NCBI RefSeq assembly: GCF_011440395.1 | Contig: NZ_JAAOIX010000006.1 | Location: 235,110-299,109, forward strand | Origin: Pseudomaricurvus alcaniphilus | Lineage (GTDB): Bacteria > Pseudomonadota > Gammaproteobacteria > Pseudomonadales > Cellvibrionaceae | Direction: 5' to 3' | Length of the DNA: 64,000 nucleotides | In this document: one piece after another, positions 27,719 to 35,878 of the stretch | Numbering within the stretch: the first letter of the stretch is position 1 | How the letters are laid out: the number at the start of each line of letters is the position of its first letter | Notes under the pieces: generated by a model | What the model saw: only the letters and a program-made list of their open reading frames with translations | What the model was told of the DNA's origin: nothing | The model's database searches: none | Position numbers and translations under genes: made by a program

Positions 27719-29272
27719 ATGTCTTCTATTATTGCTCGGGTCGTAATTGTGGGTGGTGGCACCGCTGGCTGGATCACCGCTGGTACCATCGCCGCACAGC
27801 ACCAACGGGAAAATGGCCAGGGTTTGGAGATCACCCTGGTGGAATCTCCCAATGTGCCGATTATCGGCGTGGGGGAGGGCACCTGGCCTACCATGCGCAA
27901 TACCCTGAAAAAAATGGGGGTGCGGGAAACGGATTTTATCCGCGAGTGCAATGTGGCGTTCAAGCAGGGCGCCAGGTTTTCCCGCTGGCACACCGGCAAG
28001 CCCGACGATTATTACTACCATCCACTGGTTTTGCCCCAGGGGTTTCACACCGCCAACCTGGCACCGCAGTGGCTTGAAGACAGCGCTGGCCTGTCCTTTT
28101 CCAAGGCAGTGTGCCCGCAGGAATACCTCTGTGAGCGGGGCCTGGCCCCCAAGCAAATTACCACCCCGGAATATGCCGCGCTGGCCAATTACGCCTATCA
28201 CTTGAACGCCGGCACGTTTTCCAAATTCTTGCAGAAGCACTGCACGGAAAAACTGGGGGTACGGCATGTGCTGGATGATGTCACCCAGGTGAATTCCGCC
28301 GCCAATGGCGATATCGCTTCCGTCTCTACCAAGGCGCATGGCGACCTGGCCGGCGACCTGTTTATCGATTGCACCGGGTTCAAGTCATTGCTGCTGGGTG
28401 AACACTTGGGCGTGCCGTTTCGCTCCTGCAAGGATGTGTTGTTTGTGGATACCGCGCTGGCGGTGCAGGTGCCCTATGCCAGCGAAGACAGCCCCATCGC
28501 CTCGCACACCATTTCCACCGCGCAGGATGCCGGCTGGATTTGGGATATTGGACTGTCGACCCGGCGCGGGGTCGGGCATGTGTACTCCAGCGCCCACACC
28601 ACGGAGGAGCGGGCCCGGGAGCAATTATCGGCCTACTTGCGGCCGGAGGTGGAGAATCCGGATCTGCTCTCAACTCGTAAGATACCCATCAATCCCGGCC
28701 ACAGAACCCGGTTCTGGGAGAAGAATTGTGTCGCGGTGGGCTTGTCGGCGGGCTTCCTGGAGCCGCTGGAGGCCTCGGCCTTGCTGCTGGTGGAGATCTC
28801 GGCGGCGATGATTGCCGAGCAGTTCCCGGTCAATCGCCAGGCTATGGATATTATCGCGCGCCGTTTCAATGATACCTTTCTCTACCGCTGGGATCGCATT
28901 ATCGATTTTCTCAAGTTGCACTATCTGCTCAGTGAGCGCACGGATAATGCCTTTTGGGTGGATAACCGGGATCCCGCCAGTGTGCCAGACAGTTTGCAGG
29001 AGCTGATGACACTGTGGCAATATCACCACCCTTGGCACGACGACTTTGATCGCGCCGTGGAGGTGTTCCCCGCGGCCAGCTATCAATACGTGCTCTACGG
29101 GATGGGGTTCAAAACTGAACCCGGTCACCTGGGGATGTCAGGGCGCAGCCGGGAAGTGGCGCGGCAGTACTTGCAAAGGAATGAGGCGCAGACGCGACAA
29201 TTGTTAGACAGCCTCCCCGGCAATCGAGAGTTGTTAAATAAAATTCATAAATACGGACTGCAGCAGATCTAG
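27719..29272 (+). CDS. tryptophan-halogenase-like flavoprotein (1)
   Basis: The 517-residue protein belongs to the tryptophan halogenase family. VVIVGGGTAGW binds FAD, GVGEGTWP follows, and Lys82 in the FKQG segment lies where the catalytic Lys of PrnA/RebH is expected. The WxWxIP family motif is altered: GWIWDIG has Gly where Pro is normal. No tryptophan or natural-product genes are near; the gene sits between a TonB receptor and sapC, a grouping common in polysaccharide loci of TonB-rich bacteria, with unknown role. GAGG precedes the ATG at 27719; a start at 27698 would lie just after the terminator T-run. Confidence 0.8.
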   Translation: MSSIIARVVIVGGGTAGWITAGTIAAQHQRENGQGLEITLVESPNVPIIGVGEGTWPTMRNTLKKMGVRETDFIRECNVAFKQGARFSRWHTGKPDDYYYHPLVLPQGFHTANLAPQWLEDSAGLSFSKAVCPQEYLCERGLAPKQITTPEYAALANYAYHLNAGTFSKFLQKHCTEKLGVRHVLDDVTQVNSAANGDIASVSTKAHGDLAGDLFIDCTGFKSLLLGEHLGVPFRSCKDVLFVDTALAVQVPYASEDSPIASHTISTAQDAGWIWDIGLSTRRGVGHVYSSAHTTEERAREQLSAYLRPEVENPDLLSTRKIPINPGHRTRFWEKNCVAVGLSAGFLEPLEASALLLVEISAAMIAEQFPVNRQAMDIIARRFNDTFLYRWDRIIDFLKLHYLLSERTDNAFWVDNRDPASVPDSLQELMTLWQYHHPWHDDFDRAVEVFPAASYQYVLYGMGFKTEPGHLGMSGRSREVARQYLQRNEAQTRQLLDSLPGNRELLNKIHKYGLQQI

Positions 29273-29331
29273 CTTGATTGCCGAGGGGCATGACTGGCAG
29301 GTTTGTGGCGTCTTTTTTGCTGGAGACCATA

Positions 29332-30045
29332 ATGGCCAGACCCGAAATGCTAAGCCTGGAAGCACACAAAAATACCAGGATCATTACTGCCCGTGGGGCA
29401 GCTTACGGCGATAACGTGCATATGGTGCCGGTGACGGCCCGGGAGCTGCCGCGGTTGGTGGTGGATTTTCCGGTGGTTATGATTAAGAACAATGAGACCG
29501 GTCAGTTTGAGCTGACGGTGTTACTGGGGTTTGAGCCCGGTGAGAATTTGTATCTGGAAGATGATAAGTGGACTACGCGTTATATTCCGCTGCATTTGCA
29601 GCGGCAGCCGTTTATGGTGGGTTTCCAGACCCGCAAGGGCGATGATCCGGGGGCGAAGAATGCGGTGATGAGTCTGGATATGGACAGTAACCGGGTTAGC
29701 ACAACGGAGGGTGAGCCGTTGTTTTTGGAGGATGGCAAGAAGAGTCCGTTGCTGGAGCGTATGGATGGTATCTTGTCGGAGTTGATGTCGGGTACTGAGC
29801 TTACCAAGGTGTTTTTGGCGAAAATTCTGGAGCTGGAGTTGATTGAGCCGGCGCAGATGGATGTGACTTTTCCCAGCGGCAAGAAGATGCGTTATGACGG
29901 TGTTTATACGGTTAACGCGGAGAAATTGGCGGCGCTGGAGGGGGAGCAGTTGCAAGAGTTACATAAGCGTGGTTTTCTTCAGGCTTGTCATATTATGATG
30001 GCTTCGTTGGGGCAATTTAATAAGTTGATTGCTCGTAAAAAGTAA
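29332..30045 (+). CDS. SapC family protein
   Basis: The 237-residue protein matches the SapC family: HMVPVTARELPRLVVDFPVV near the start, a GENLYLEDDKW segment, the YIPLHLQRQPF block and a C-terminal ACHIMMASLGQF block. The family is named after a Campylobacter S-layer secretion gene, but most members accompany TonB receptors and halogenase-like proteins and have no known function. There is no signal peptide. GGAG lies six bases before the ATG at 29332, 59 bp after the halogenase-like gene, so the two are probably co-transcribed. The coding strand is strikingly rich in G and T from about 29440 onward. Confidence 0.8.
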   Translation: MARPEMLSLEAHKNTRIITARGAAYGDNVHMVPVTARELPRLVVDFPVVMIKNNETGQFELTVLLGFEPGENLYLEDDKWTTRYIPLHLQRQPFMVGFQTRKGDDPGAKNAVMSLDMDSNRVSTTEGEPLFLEDGKKSPLLERMDGILSELMSGTELTKVFLAKILELELIEPAQMDVTFPSGKKMRYDGVYTVNAEKLAALEGEQLQELHKRGFLQACHIMMASLGQFNKLIARKK

Positions 30046-30099
30046 TTCTGGGAGTTAGCTTTTTTAAGTTATATGGTGCTGGGGTTGAAGGATCGGCTT

Positions 30100-30205
30100 T
30101 GCGCGTTGTGGTTTGTAGGTTCTGCGCGTTGTGGCTTGTAGGTTCTGTGTGTTGTGGCTTGTAGGTTCTGTGAGTTGTGGCTTATAAGTTCTGCGCGTTG
30201 TGGCG
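30100..30205 (+). repeat. 23-bp tandem repeat, about 4.6 units
   Basis: Units start at 30100, 30123, 30146, 30169 and 30192. The core is TGCGCGTTGTGGCTTGTAGG with small changes between copies, and the last unit is cut short. It lies in non-coding DNA after sapC and has no spacers, so it is not a CRISPR array. Confidence 0.9.
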
Positions 30206-30310
30206 ATGGCCGAGGTCGCGCAGCTGACGCGCTCAAGCCCATCCCTGGGTCGCTCGACTGCCGACGTCCCTGTCGGCAGACGGTCAGCTGCGCAACCTCG
30301 GCCCTCGCCA
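30201..30310. repeat. structured intergenic element, copy 2
   Basis: Long outer arms (30201-30228 and 30283-30310, built around GGCCGAGGTCGCGCAGCTGAC and its near-perfect complement) enclose a perfect CTGCCGAC/GTCGGCAG hairpin (30258-30279). They also enclose a CCC-ATCCCT-GGG mini-hairpin (30238-30249). Read on the minus strand the parts come in the same order as in the element at 10445-10536: arm, hairpin with an AGG-containing loop, a CCAGGGAYGG box, arm. The arm sequences themselves differ between the two copies. Confidence 0.75.
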
Positions 30311-30339
30311 CCCCAACCTTTGCTGCGGTAATCGAGTAA

Positions 30340-30477
30340 AAACCCAAAAGCCTAAAACCAAAAACCTAAAACCTAAAACCAAAAGCCAATACCCCTGCAT
30401 TCCCGTATTCCCGTATCCCGGTGTTCCAGCATCCCAATAATCCAAGAATCCAAGAATCCAAGAATCCAAGAATCCGA
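30340..30477. repeat. low-complexity minisatellite stretch
   Basis: Three short repeats follow one another: AAAACC(T/A)-type hexamers (about 30340-30385), ATTCCCGT-type octamers (about 30398-30425) and four to five copies of AATCCAAG(A) (about 30436-30477). They are non-coding and end about 140 bp before the next operator. Confidence 0.8.
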
Positions 30478-30614
30478 AATTTAAAATTTAAAATCTTTAA
30501 ATGTGCAGATTGGCTTGATCGTGCCGTTGGTAACGCGGGCAGCTAATCGGATTTGATATTTTTCTGTGGATCTACTCTTAATCCAGTCTGTAGGTGATCA
30601 TTTCTTAAAAATAT

Positions 30615-30644
30615 ATTGTTAACAATTAATTGTATCCATATAAT
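30615..30644 (+). promoter_or_regulatory. palindrome and promoter before the first MFS gene
   Basis: A perfect ATTGTTAACAAT (30615-30626) overlaps a TTGTTA -35-like hexamer (30616-30621). A perfect TATAAT (30639-30644) lies 17 bp downstream. A protein on the palindrome would block the promoter. Confidence 0.65.
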
Positions 30645-30716
30645 GATGGCGAATTAAAGATAATTACTGGTGGCCAGCTTGAGTTCAGTGGTTACGCCAA
30701 AAAAATGGAATTACTA

Positions 30717-32093
30717 ATGTCCTCGAATAATGTTGAACGTCCCACCCGTAAACGTTTTCAAATTCTTACGCTTATTTTTATCAGTGTGGTTATTAACTAT
30801 ATGGACAGAAGTAATATGTCCGTTGCAGCGACTGCATTGAGTGAGGATCTGGAGTTGAGTGCGGTGCAGATAGGGTTGATTTTTTCTGCGTTTGCCTGGA
30901 CTTATTCGGCGTTGCAAATTCCGGGTGGGATTTTTGTTGATGTGGTGCGCCCGCGTATTCTCTATCCGATTATTTTGACGGCGTGGTCTTGTGCGACGTT
31001 GTTGCAGGGTTTTGCCAATTCGTTTTTGGCATTGTTGGGTTGCAGGATGAGTATCGGGTTGTTTGAGGCTCCCAGTTATCCGGTCAATAACAAGATTGTT
31101 ACCAGTTGGTTTCCGGAGCAGGAGCGGGCCTCGGCGATCGCGGTGTATACCTCGGGGCAGTTTATTGGTTTGGCCTTCTTGATGCCGGTATTGGTGACTA
31201 TCCAGGCTTATTTTGGTTGGCGCGGTTTGTTTATTGTGTCCGGTGTGATTGGTATCGTCTGGGCAGTGGTTTGGTATGTGTTGTATCGGGATCCGGATGA
31301 GCACGGTTCGATAAATCAAGCGGAGTTGGAGCATATTGGTGCCGGTGGTGGGGCGTCTGCAGGGAATGTTGCAGAATCGCAAGCAGGGGGTGGGAAGAGC
31401 AAGCCTGAGCGGCAGCCGTTTCAGTGGTCGGAGTTGAAGCAGGCTTTTGTGCACCGGAAGTTGTGGGGCATTTATATTGGTCAGTTTTGTTTGGGGGGCT
31501 TGCTGATTTTCTTTTTGACCTGGTTTCCTACTTATCTGGTCAAGTATCGGGGGCTGGACTTCATCCAGTCCGGTTTTATGGCGTCTATTCCATTTCTGGC
31601 GGCGTTTTGTGGGGTGTTGATTTCCGGTTTTACGTCTGATTTTCTGGTGCGCAGCGGTGTCTCCAAGGAGATTTCCCGTAAGGCTCCGGTCATTCTGGGT
31701 ATGTTGTTGTCTATGGCGATTATTGGGGCCAACTATACCGACAGTACTTTCTGGATTATTACGTTTCTTTCTATTGCTTTTTTTGGCAACGGGCTTTCGT
31801 CTATTGCCTGGGTGTTTGTTTCCCTGCTGGCGCCGCGCAAGATGGTCGGCCTGGTGGGCGGTTGTTTTAATTTTGTCGGCGGTTTGTCGGCGGTGGTGGT
31901 GCCGACGGTTATTGGCTTTCTGGTCAATGACGGTGATTTCCGGCCGGCGTTGTTTTTTGTTGGCGGCCTCGCCCTGGTGGGGCTGTGTTCTTATCTCTTT
32001 TTGGTCGGCAAGATTGAGCCGATTGTATTGCCCGAGCGCCGTGCGGCTGGCGGTATTGGAACGCGGGTAGACGCACACGTCGAATCGCACTGA
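30717..32093 (+). CDS. MFS transporter, sugar-acid type (ACS family-like)
   Basis: The 458-residue protein has 12 predicted membrane helices. It opens with the INYMDRSNMSVAA block typical of the anion:cation symporter group (DgoT, GudP, ExuT), and the GLFEAPSYPVNNKIVTSWFPEQERASA segment confirms that group. These carry sugar acids such as galactonate with protons. Next to galactonate-type enzymes it may import galactonate or a related acid, or act on an AHG-derived acid. The ATG at 30717 has GGAA nearby; an in-frame ATG at 30705 is an alternative. Codon use favours TTG and GGT more than in neighbouring genes. Confidence 0.8.
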   Translation: MSSNNVERPTRKRFQILTLIFISVVINYMDRSNMSVAATALSEDLELSAVQIGLIFSAFAWTYSALQIPGGIFVDVVRPRILYPIILTAWSCATLLQGFANSFLALLGCRMSIGLFEAPSYPVNNKIVTSWFPEQERASAIAVYTSGQFIGLAFLMPVLVTIQAYFGWRGLFIVSGVIGIVWAVVWYVLYRDPDEHGSINQAELEHIGAGGGASAGNVAESQAGGGKSKPERQPFQWSELKQAFVHRKLWGIYIGQFCLGGLLIFFLTWFPTYLVKYRGLDFIQSGFMASIPFLAAFCGVLISGFTSDFLVRSGVSKEISRKAPVILGMLLSMAIIGANYTDSTFWIITFLSIAFFGNGLSSIAWVFVSLLAPRKMVGLVGGCFNFVGGLSAVVVPTVIGFLVNDGDFRPALFFVGGLALVGLCSYLFLVGKIEPIVLPERRAAGGIGTRVDAHVESH

Positions 32094-32192
32094 CCGCGGC
32101 TGGTTTAATGGGCGGTTTGTTCTGCGGACGCTTGTGAGTACTTGGTGTTTGTCACTATGCGGAATTTCTCCATATCAAAATAAATATAGTAA

Positions 32193-32225
32193 ATTGTTAA
32201 CAATGTGCGGGCAATGGGTTATGAT
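32193..32225 (+). promoter_or_regulatory. palindrome and promoter before the sugar-porter operon
   Basis: A perfect ATTGTTAACAAT (32193-32204) contains TTAACA (32197-32202) as a -35 hexamer. TATGAT (32220-32225) follows after exactly 17 bp. Confidence 0.7.
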
Positions 32226-32282
32226 GTGCCGTAGATTAATGGCAGGCAGTTACCCCTAAATACATAATACGGTGTGCAACCT

Positions 32283-33887
32283 ATGAATTCCTATCAACTC
32301 ACGGCGTTCCGCTACGCCCTTATCGTCGCCCTGGGCGGGTTTATTTTTGGTTTGGATGCGGCCCTGATTTCCGGTACCGTGCGCTTTATCTCCACCGAAT
32401 TTGGCCTCTCAGACCTGCAGGTGGGGGCTGTGGTCAGCGCGCCGGGATTTGGGGTGATCTTTGCCCTGCTGGTTACCGGGCAGATCTGTAACCGGCTCGG
32501 TCGCAAGAATGCGCTGTTGATTATTGCTGCGCTTTACCTGGTGTCGGCGCTGACATCGGTGGTCGCGCCCAACTTCGAGCTGCTAGTGGCGGCCCGGTTC
32601 CTCGGGGGGCTGGCGTTTACCTCCCTGTCGGTGGCGTCCATGTATATCGGCGAGGTGTCACCTCCGGAGATGCGCGGCAAGCTGGTGTCCATGAACCAGA
32701 TCAATATTGTCTTCGGTCTGTCGGCCGCGTATTTCGCCAATTACGCCATTTTACAAGCCTCCAATTCCGGTGCCGATTGGGTCGATTCGGTGGGTATTAC
32801 CGCTTATACCTGGCGCTGGATGCTGGCGGTCGAGGTGGTGCCGGCCGCCATTTGGCTGGGGCTGTTACTGACCATTCCGGAGAGCCCCCGTTGGCTGATC
32901 CTGAAGGGCCGCCTCGACGATGCGCGCCGGGTGATGGCGCGGATCATGCCGCTGGCCACTATAGAACAGCATATTAGTGAAATTCGCGAGAGTGCCAGCC
33001 ACGGCCATGCCGACAAAAACCTGCGCGCGCAGATCGCCGACCTGTTCGACCCCCGTATTCGCACGGCCATGATCATTGGCTTGACCGTGGCCATAGTCCA
33101 GCCGATTACCGGTATTAATGCCATCATGTTTTACGCGCCCACGGTGTTTGAGCAAGTGGGTATTGGTACCGATGCGGCCTTTATGCAGTCGGTGATTGTC
33201 GGCCTGGTAAGTGTGGTGTTTACCCTGATCGCGCTGGTATTGATCGATCGGCTGGGGCGGCGGCCGCTGATGATGTTCGGCCTGGCCTGGGCAGCGCTGA
33301 GCCTGTTCGCCTGTTCCTGGGGCTTCGCCGACGCGGTCTACTTGCTCGACGCCGAGGCGTTGGCGCAACTGGCGGATAAAGTCGACGTCTCCCTGTTGCA
33401 AGGTGCCTTGGGGATTGAATACAGCAGCGATGTCATGTTCAAGGAGGCCCTGCGCGGGTTACTGGGCGATACGGCGGCGCGGGCCTATGAGAGTGACTTG
33501 CTGCAGAGCGCCATCCATATCAATACCACCCTGGTGCTGCTGGGTATCACCGGATTTATTGCCGCCTTTCACATTTCCGTTGGCCCCATTATGTGGGTAC
33601 TGTTCTCGGAAATTTTCCCGATCCATGTGCGCGGTATTGCCATTCCCTGTTTCGCCCTGTTGACTGCCGTGGTTAACTACTTCGTGCAACAGTTTTTCCC
33701 CTGGCAGTTGACCAATATGGGCGCGGCGGAGATTTTCCTGTTTTACGCGGTGGCAGTGACCATCGGCCTGGTGGCCCTGTTCAAGTTGCTGCCGGAAACC
33801 AAGAACAAATCCATTGAAGAGATCGAGATAGCGCTGGGCAGCGCCAGCGCGAGCCCGGTAGCAGCACACAGTGTGGTGATGAAATGA
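32283..33887 (+). CDS. MFS sugar porter (XylE/GalP-like)
   Basis: The 534-residue protein is a 12-helix member of the sugar porter family. GGFIFGLDAALISGT in helix 1, NRLGRKNALL, PESPRWLILKGR, DRLGRRPLMMFG and the closing LPETKNKSIEEIE are the family signatures. The helix 7 PITGINAIMFYAP block is the usual sugar-binding segment. An insert of about 60 residues near 355-415 is unusual. Proton-coupled uptake of a hexose such as D-galactose fits the position before an SDR and a galactonate-dehydratase-like gene. The ATG at 32283 is preferred over an in-frame GTG at 32274; neither has a strong ribosome binding site. It overlaps the next gene by four bases. Confidence 0.8.
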   Translation: MNSYQLTAFRYALIVALGGFIFGLDAALISGTVRFISTEFGLSDLQVGAVVSAPGFGVIFALLVTGQICNRLGRKNALLIIAALYLVSALTSVVAPNFELLVAARFLGGLAFTSLSVASMYIGEVSPPEMRGKLVSMNQINIVFGLSAAYFANYAILQASNSGADWVDSVGITAYTWRWMLAVEVVPAAIWLGLLLTIPESPRWLILKGRLDDARRVMARIMPLATIEQHISEIRESASHGHADKNLRAQIADLFDPRIRTAMIIGLTVAIVQPITGINAIMFYAPTVFEQVGIGTDAAFMQSVIVGLVSVVFTLIALVLIDRLGRRPLMMFGLAWAALSLFACSWGFADAVYLLDAEALAQLADKVDVSLLQGALGIEYSSDVMFKEALRGLLGDTAARAYESDLLQSAIHINTTLVLLGITGFIAAFHISVGPIMWVLFSEIFPIHVRGIAIPCFALLTAVVNYFVQQFFPWQLTNMGAAEIFLFYAVAVTIGLVALFKLLPETKNKSIEEIEIALGSASASPVAAHSVVMK

Positions 33888-34663
33888 CACAATCGTTAAC
33901 GGACAAGATCGTGCTGGTAACCGGTGCCGGTGCCGGTATTGGCTGGGGTATTACACGGGCCTGTGTTGAGGCCGGGGCAACGGTGGTGATGGCGGAATTG
34001 AACGCCGGCGCCGAGTCACGGGCGCTGGAATTGCGCCAGCAGGGCGCCAGCGTACATTTCGTCCAGACCGACGTCAGCGATCCGGACAGCATCGCTGCGA
34101 CCATCGCTGAGGCAAAGCAACAGTTCGGTCGTATCGACGGCCTGGTGAATAACGCCGGGGTTACCCTCGAAGGCGATTTCCTCGATTTTTCCATGGAGCA
34201 ACTGGAGCGCTTGTGGACCACTAACCTGCGCTCGGTATTCCTGATGTGCCAGGGCGTTGCCCGCATTATGAAAGAGCAGGGCAGTGGTGCCATCGTCAAC
34301 GTCTCTTCCAATCACGCCCTCTCCAGTGTGCCGGACTACGAAATGTACGCCGCCACCAAGGGCGGCATCTCCGCCATGAGCCGCTCCATGTGCTGGAGTT
34401 TGGGTCGCCACGGCATTCGGGTGAATACCCTGTGCCCCGGATTGACCCAGACCGAAGCGGTGGCCGCGGTGGTGCAGGCGCAGCCACACCTGGCGACGGC
34501 CTTTGCCAGTATGCACGCCGACGGTCGCTACTGTACGGTGGGCGAGCTGGGCGCCATTGCGGTGTTCCTGCTGTCGGAGGCGTCGGCGGCATTGACAGGG
34601 GCGGAACTGGTGGCGGATCACGGCTTGACCGCCAATTTGTGTAAAGTGGACGATTTAAAATAA
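33884..34663 (+). CDS. short-chain dehydrogenase, possible galactose 1-dehydrogenase
   Basis: The 259-residue SDR has the TGAGAGIG cofactor turn, NNAG, the catalytic Ser in VSSNHALSSV and the YAATKGG Tyr/Lys pair. It is translationally coupled to the sugar porter (ATGA overlap) and precedes a galactonate-dehydratase-like gene by 15 bp. Such an order suggests it oxidises the imported sugar at C1 to the lactone, which the SMP-30 lactonase would open. SDR sequence alone does not fix the substrate; a sugar-acid 5-dehydrogenase is also possible. Confidence 0.7.
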   Translation: MTQSLTDKIVLVTGAGAGIGWGITRACVEAGATVVMAELNAGAESRALELRQQGASVHFVQTDVSDPDSIAATIAEAKQQFGRIDGLVNNAGVTLEGDFLDFSMEQLERLWTTNLRSVFLMCQGVARIMKEQGSGAIVNVSSNHALSSVPDYEMYAATKGGISAMSRSMCWSLGRHGIRVNTLCPGLTQTEAVAAVVQAQPHLATAFASMHADGRYCTVGELGAIAVFLLSEASAALTGAELVADHGLTANLCKVDDLK

Positions 34664-34678
34664 GGCAGAGGTGTGCGC

Positions 34679-35833
34679 ATGAAAATTACGGATATCAAGG
34701 CCTACCCGGTGTGGGTGGGGCATCGCAACCTGTGCCTGGTCAAGGTTGAGACCGACGCCGGAATCTACGGCTGGGGCGAGTCCGGCCTGTCCAGTCGCGA
34801 GATGGCGGTGGTGGGTGCCATCCAGCACTACCGCGAATTTTTGCTCGGCCGCGACCCGAGCCAGATCGGGGCGCTGTGGCAGGAAATGTACCGCAGCCAG
34901 TACTTTGAGGGCGGGCGGGTGCTGACCGCCGCTATTTCCGCCATTGATATCGCCCTCTGGGATATCGCCGGCAAGGCCCTCGGGGTGCCGGTTTACACCC
35001 TGCTGGGCGGCAAGCAGCGCCACGAAATCCCCTGTTTTGTGACCACCACCAAAGCCATGGGCAAGGGCTTGATCGACGACGCCAGGGCCATGGCGGCCGC
35101 GGGCTGGACAGTGATTCGCGCCACCACCGGCGAACACGGTTCGCCCTCGGCGCCCACCACCTTCGAGGTGCGCAAGTCCATCGCCAATGCAGCGGGCTGT
35201 CTGCGCGAACTGCGCCAGGAGCTGGGGGAGGAAATTGTTCTCGGCATCGATTATCACCACCGCCTGTCGGTGGCGGAAGCGGCGTCTTTCTGCCAGAAAA
35301 TGCCCACCGGCACCCTGGATTTTATCGAGGAGCCGATTCGCGACCAGACGCCGGGGGCCTATCAGTCCCTGCGCGGCATGGTGGATGTACCTTTTGCCAT
35401 CGGTGAAGAGTTTGCCAGCAAGTGGGACTTCAGGCCCTACCTGGAGGCGGGGATTACCAGCTTTGCCCGTATCGATGTCTGCAACGTCGGCGGCCTGACC
35501 GAGGCCATGAAAGTGGCAGCGCTGGCGGAATCTCACTATATCGACCTGATGCCCCACGACCCGCTGGGGCCGGTGTGCACGGCGGCCACAATCCAGATGG
35601 CAGCCGCGGTCCCCAATTTCGCCTGGTGCGAGGTGGCTCCCTATGACAGCGATCGCAGCGACCACGACCGCTTCTTTATCAATCGTCCGCAAGATGTCAA
35701 TTGTGTCTACCCGGTGGGCGACGCCCCGGGTCTTGGAATCGACGTCAATGAGGAGCTGATCAAGGAGCAGTCGTTTAAATTCTGGGAGGCGCCGCGGCTC
35801 TACAAGCCGGACGGTTCCTACACCAACTGGTAG
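34679..35833 (+). CDS. dgoD: galactonate dehydratase-like enolase-superfamily protein
   Basis: The 384-residue protein is an acid-sugar dehydratase of the mandelate racemase branch. The metal ligands lie in LGIDYHHR, FIEEP and FAIGEE, and the LMPHDPLGPV block contains a conserved His. It resembles DgoD, which dehydrates D-galactonate to 2-keto-3-deoxy-D-galactonate, the substrate of DgoK at 22732. GAGG precedes the ATG at 34679; a GTG two codons upstream is less likely. It is the last gene of the porter-SDR-dehydratase operon. A different acid specificity (for example fuconate or gluconate) cannot be excluded. Confidence 0.8.
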   Translation: MKITDIKAYPVWVGHRNLCLVKVETDAGIYGWGESGLSSREMAVVGAIQHYREFLLGRDPSQIGALWQEMYRSQYFEGGRVLTAAISAIDIALWDIAGKALGVPVYTLLGGKQRHEIPCFVTTTKAMGKGLIDDARAMAAAGWTVIRATTGEHGSPSAPTTFEVRKSIANAAGCLRELRQELGEEIVLGIDYHHRLSVAEAASFCQKMPTGTLDFIEEPIRDQTPGAYQSLRGMVDVPFAIGEEFASKWDFRPYLEAGITSFARIDVCNVGGLTEAMKVAALAESHYIDLMPHDPLGPVCTAATIQMAAAVPNFAWCEVAPYDSDRSDHDRFFINRPQDVNCVYPVGDAPGLGIDVNEELIKEQSFKFWEAPRLYKPDGSYTNW

Positions 35834-35878
35834 CGCTGTTGCGCAGAAACCTGGCATAAATAACCGAGCGATTGGGCG

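Noticed and set aside
27719..29272. A natural-product (halogenated metabolite) cluster
   Set aside because: Neither halogenase-like gene has synthase, reductase partner or tailoring genes nearby; the neighbours are sugar-use genes.
30100..30205. CRISPR array
   Set aside because: The 23-bp units are directly adjacent without spacers, and no cas genes are near.
30714..32090. Leftward ORF of 458 codons opposite the MFS gene
   Set aside because: The product is a hydrophilic Asn/Arg/Gln-rich shadow of a clear 12-helix transporter.
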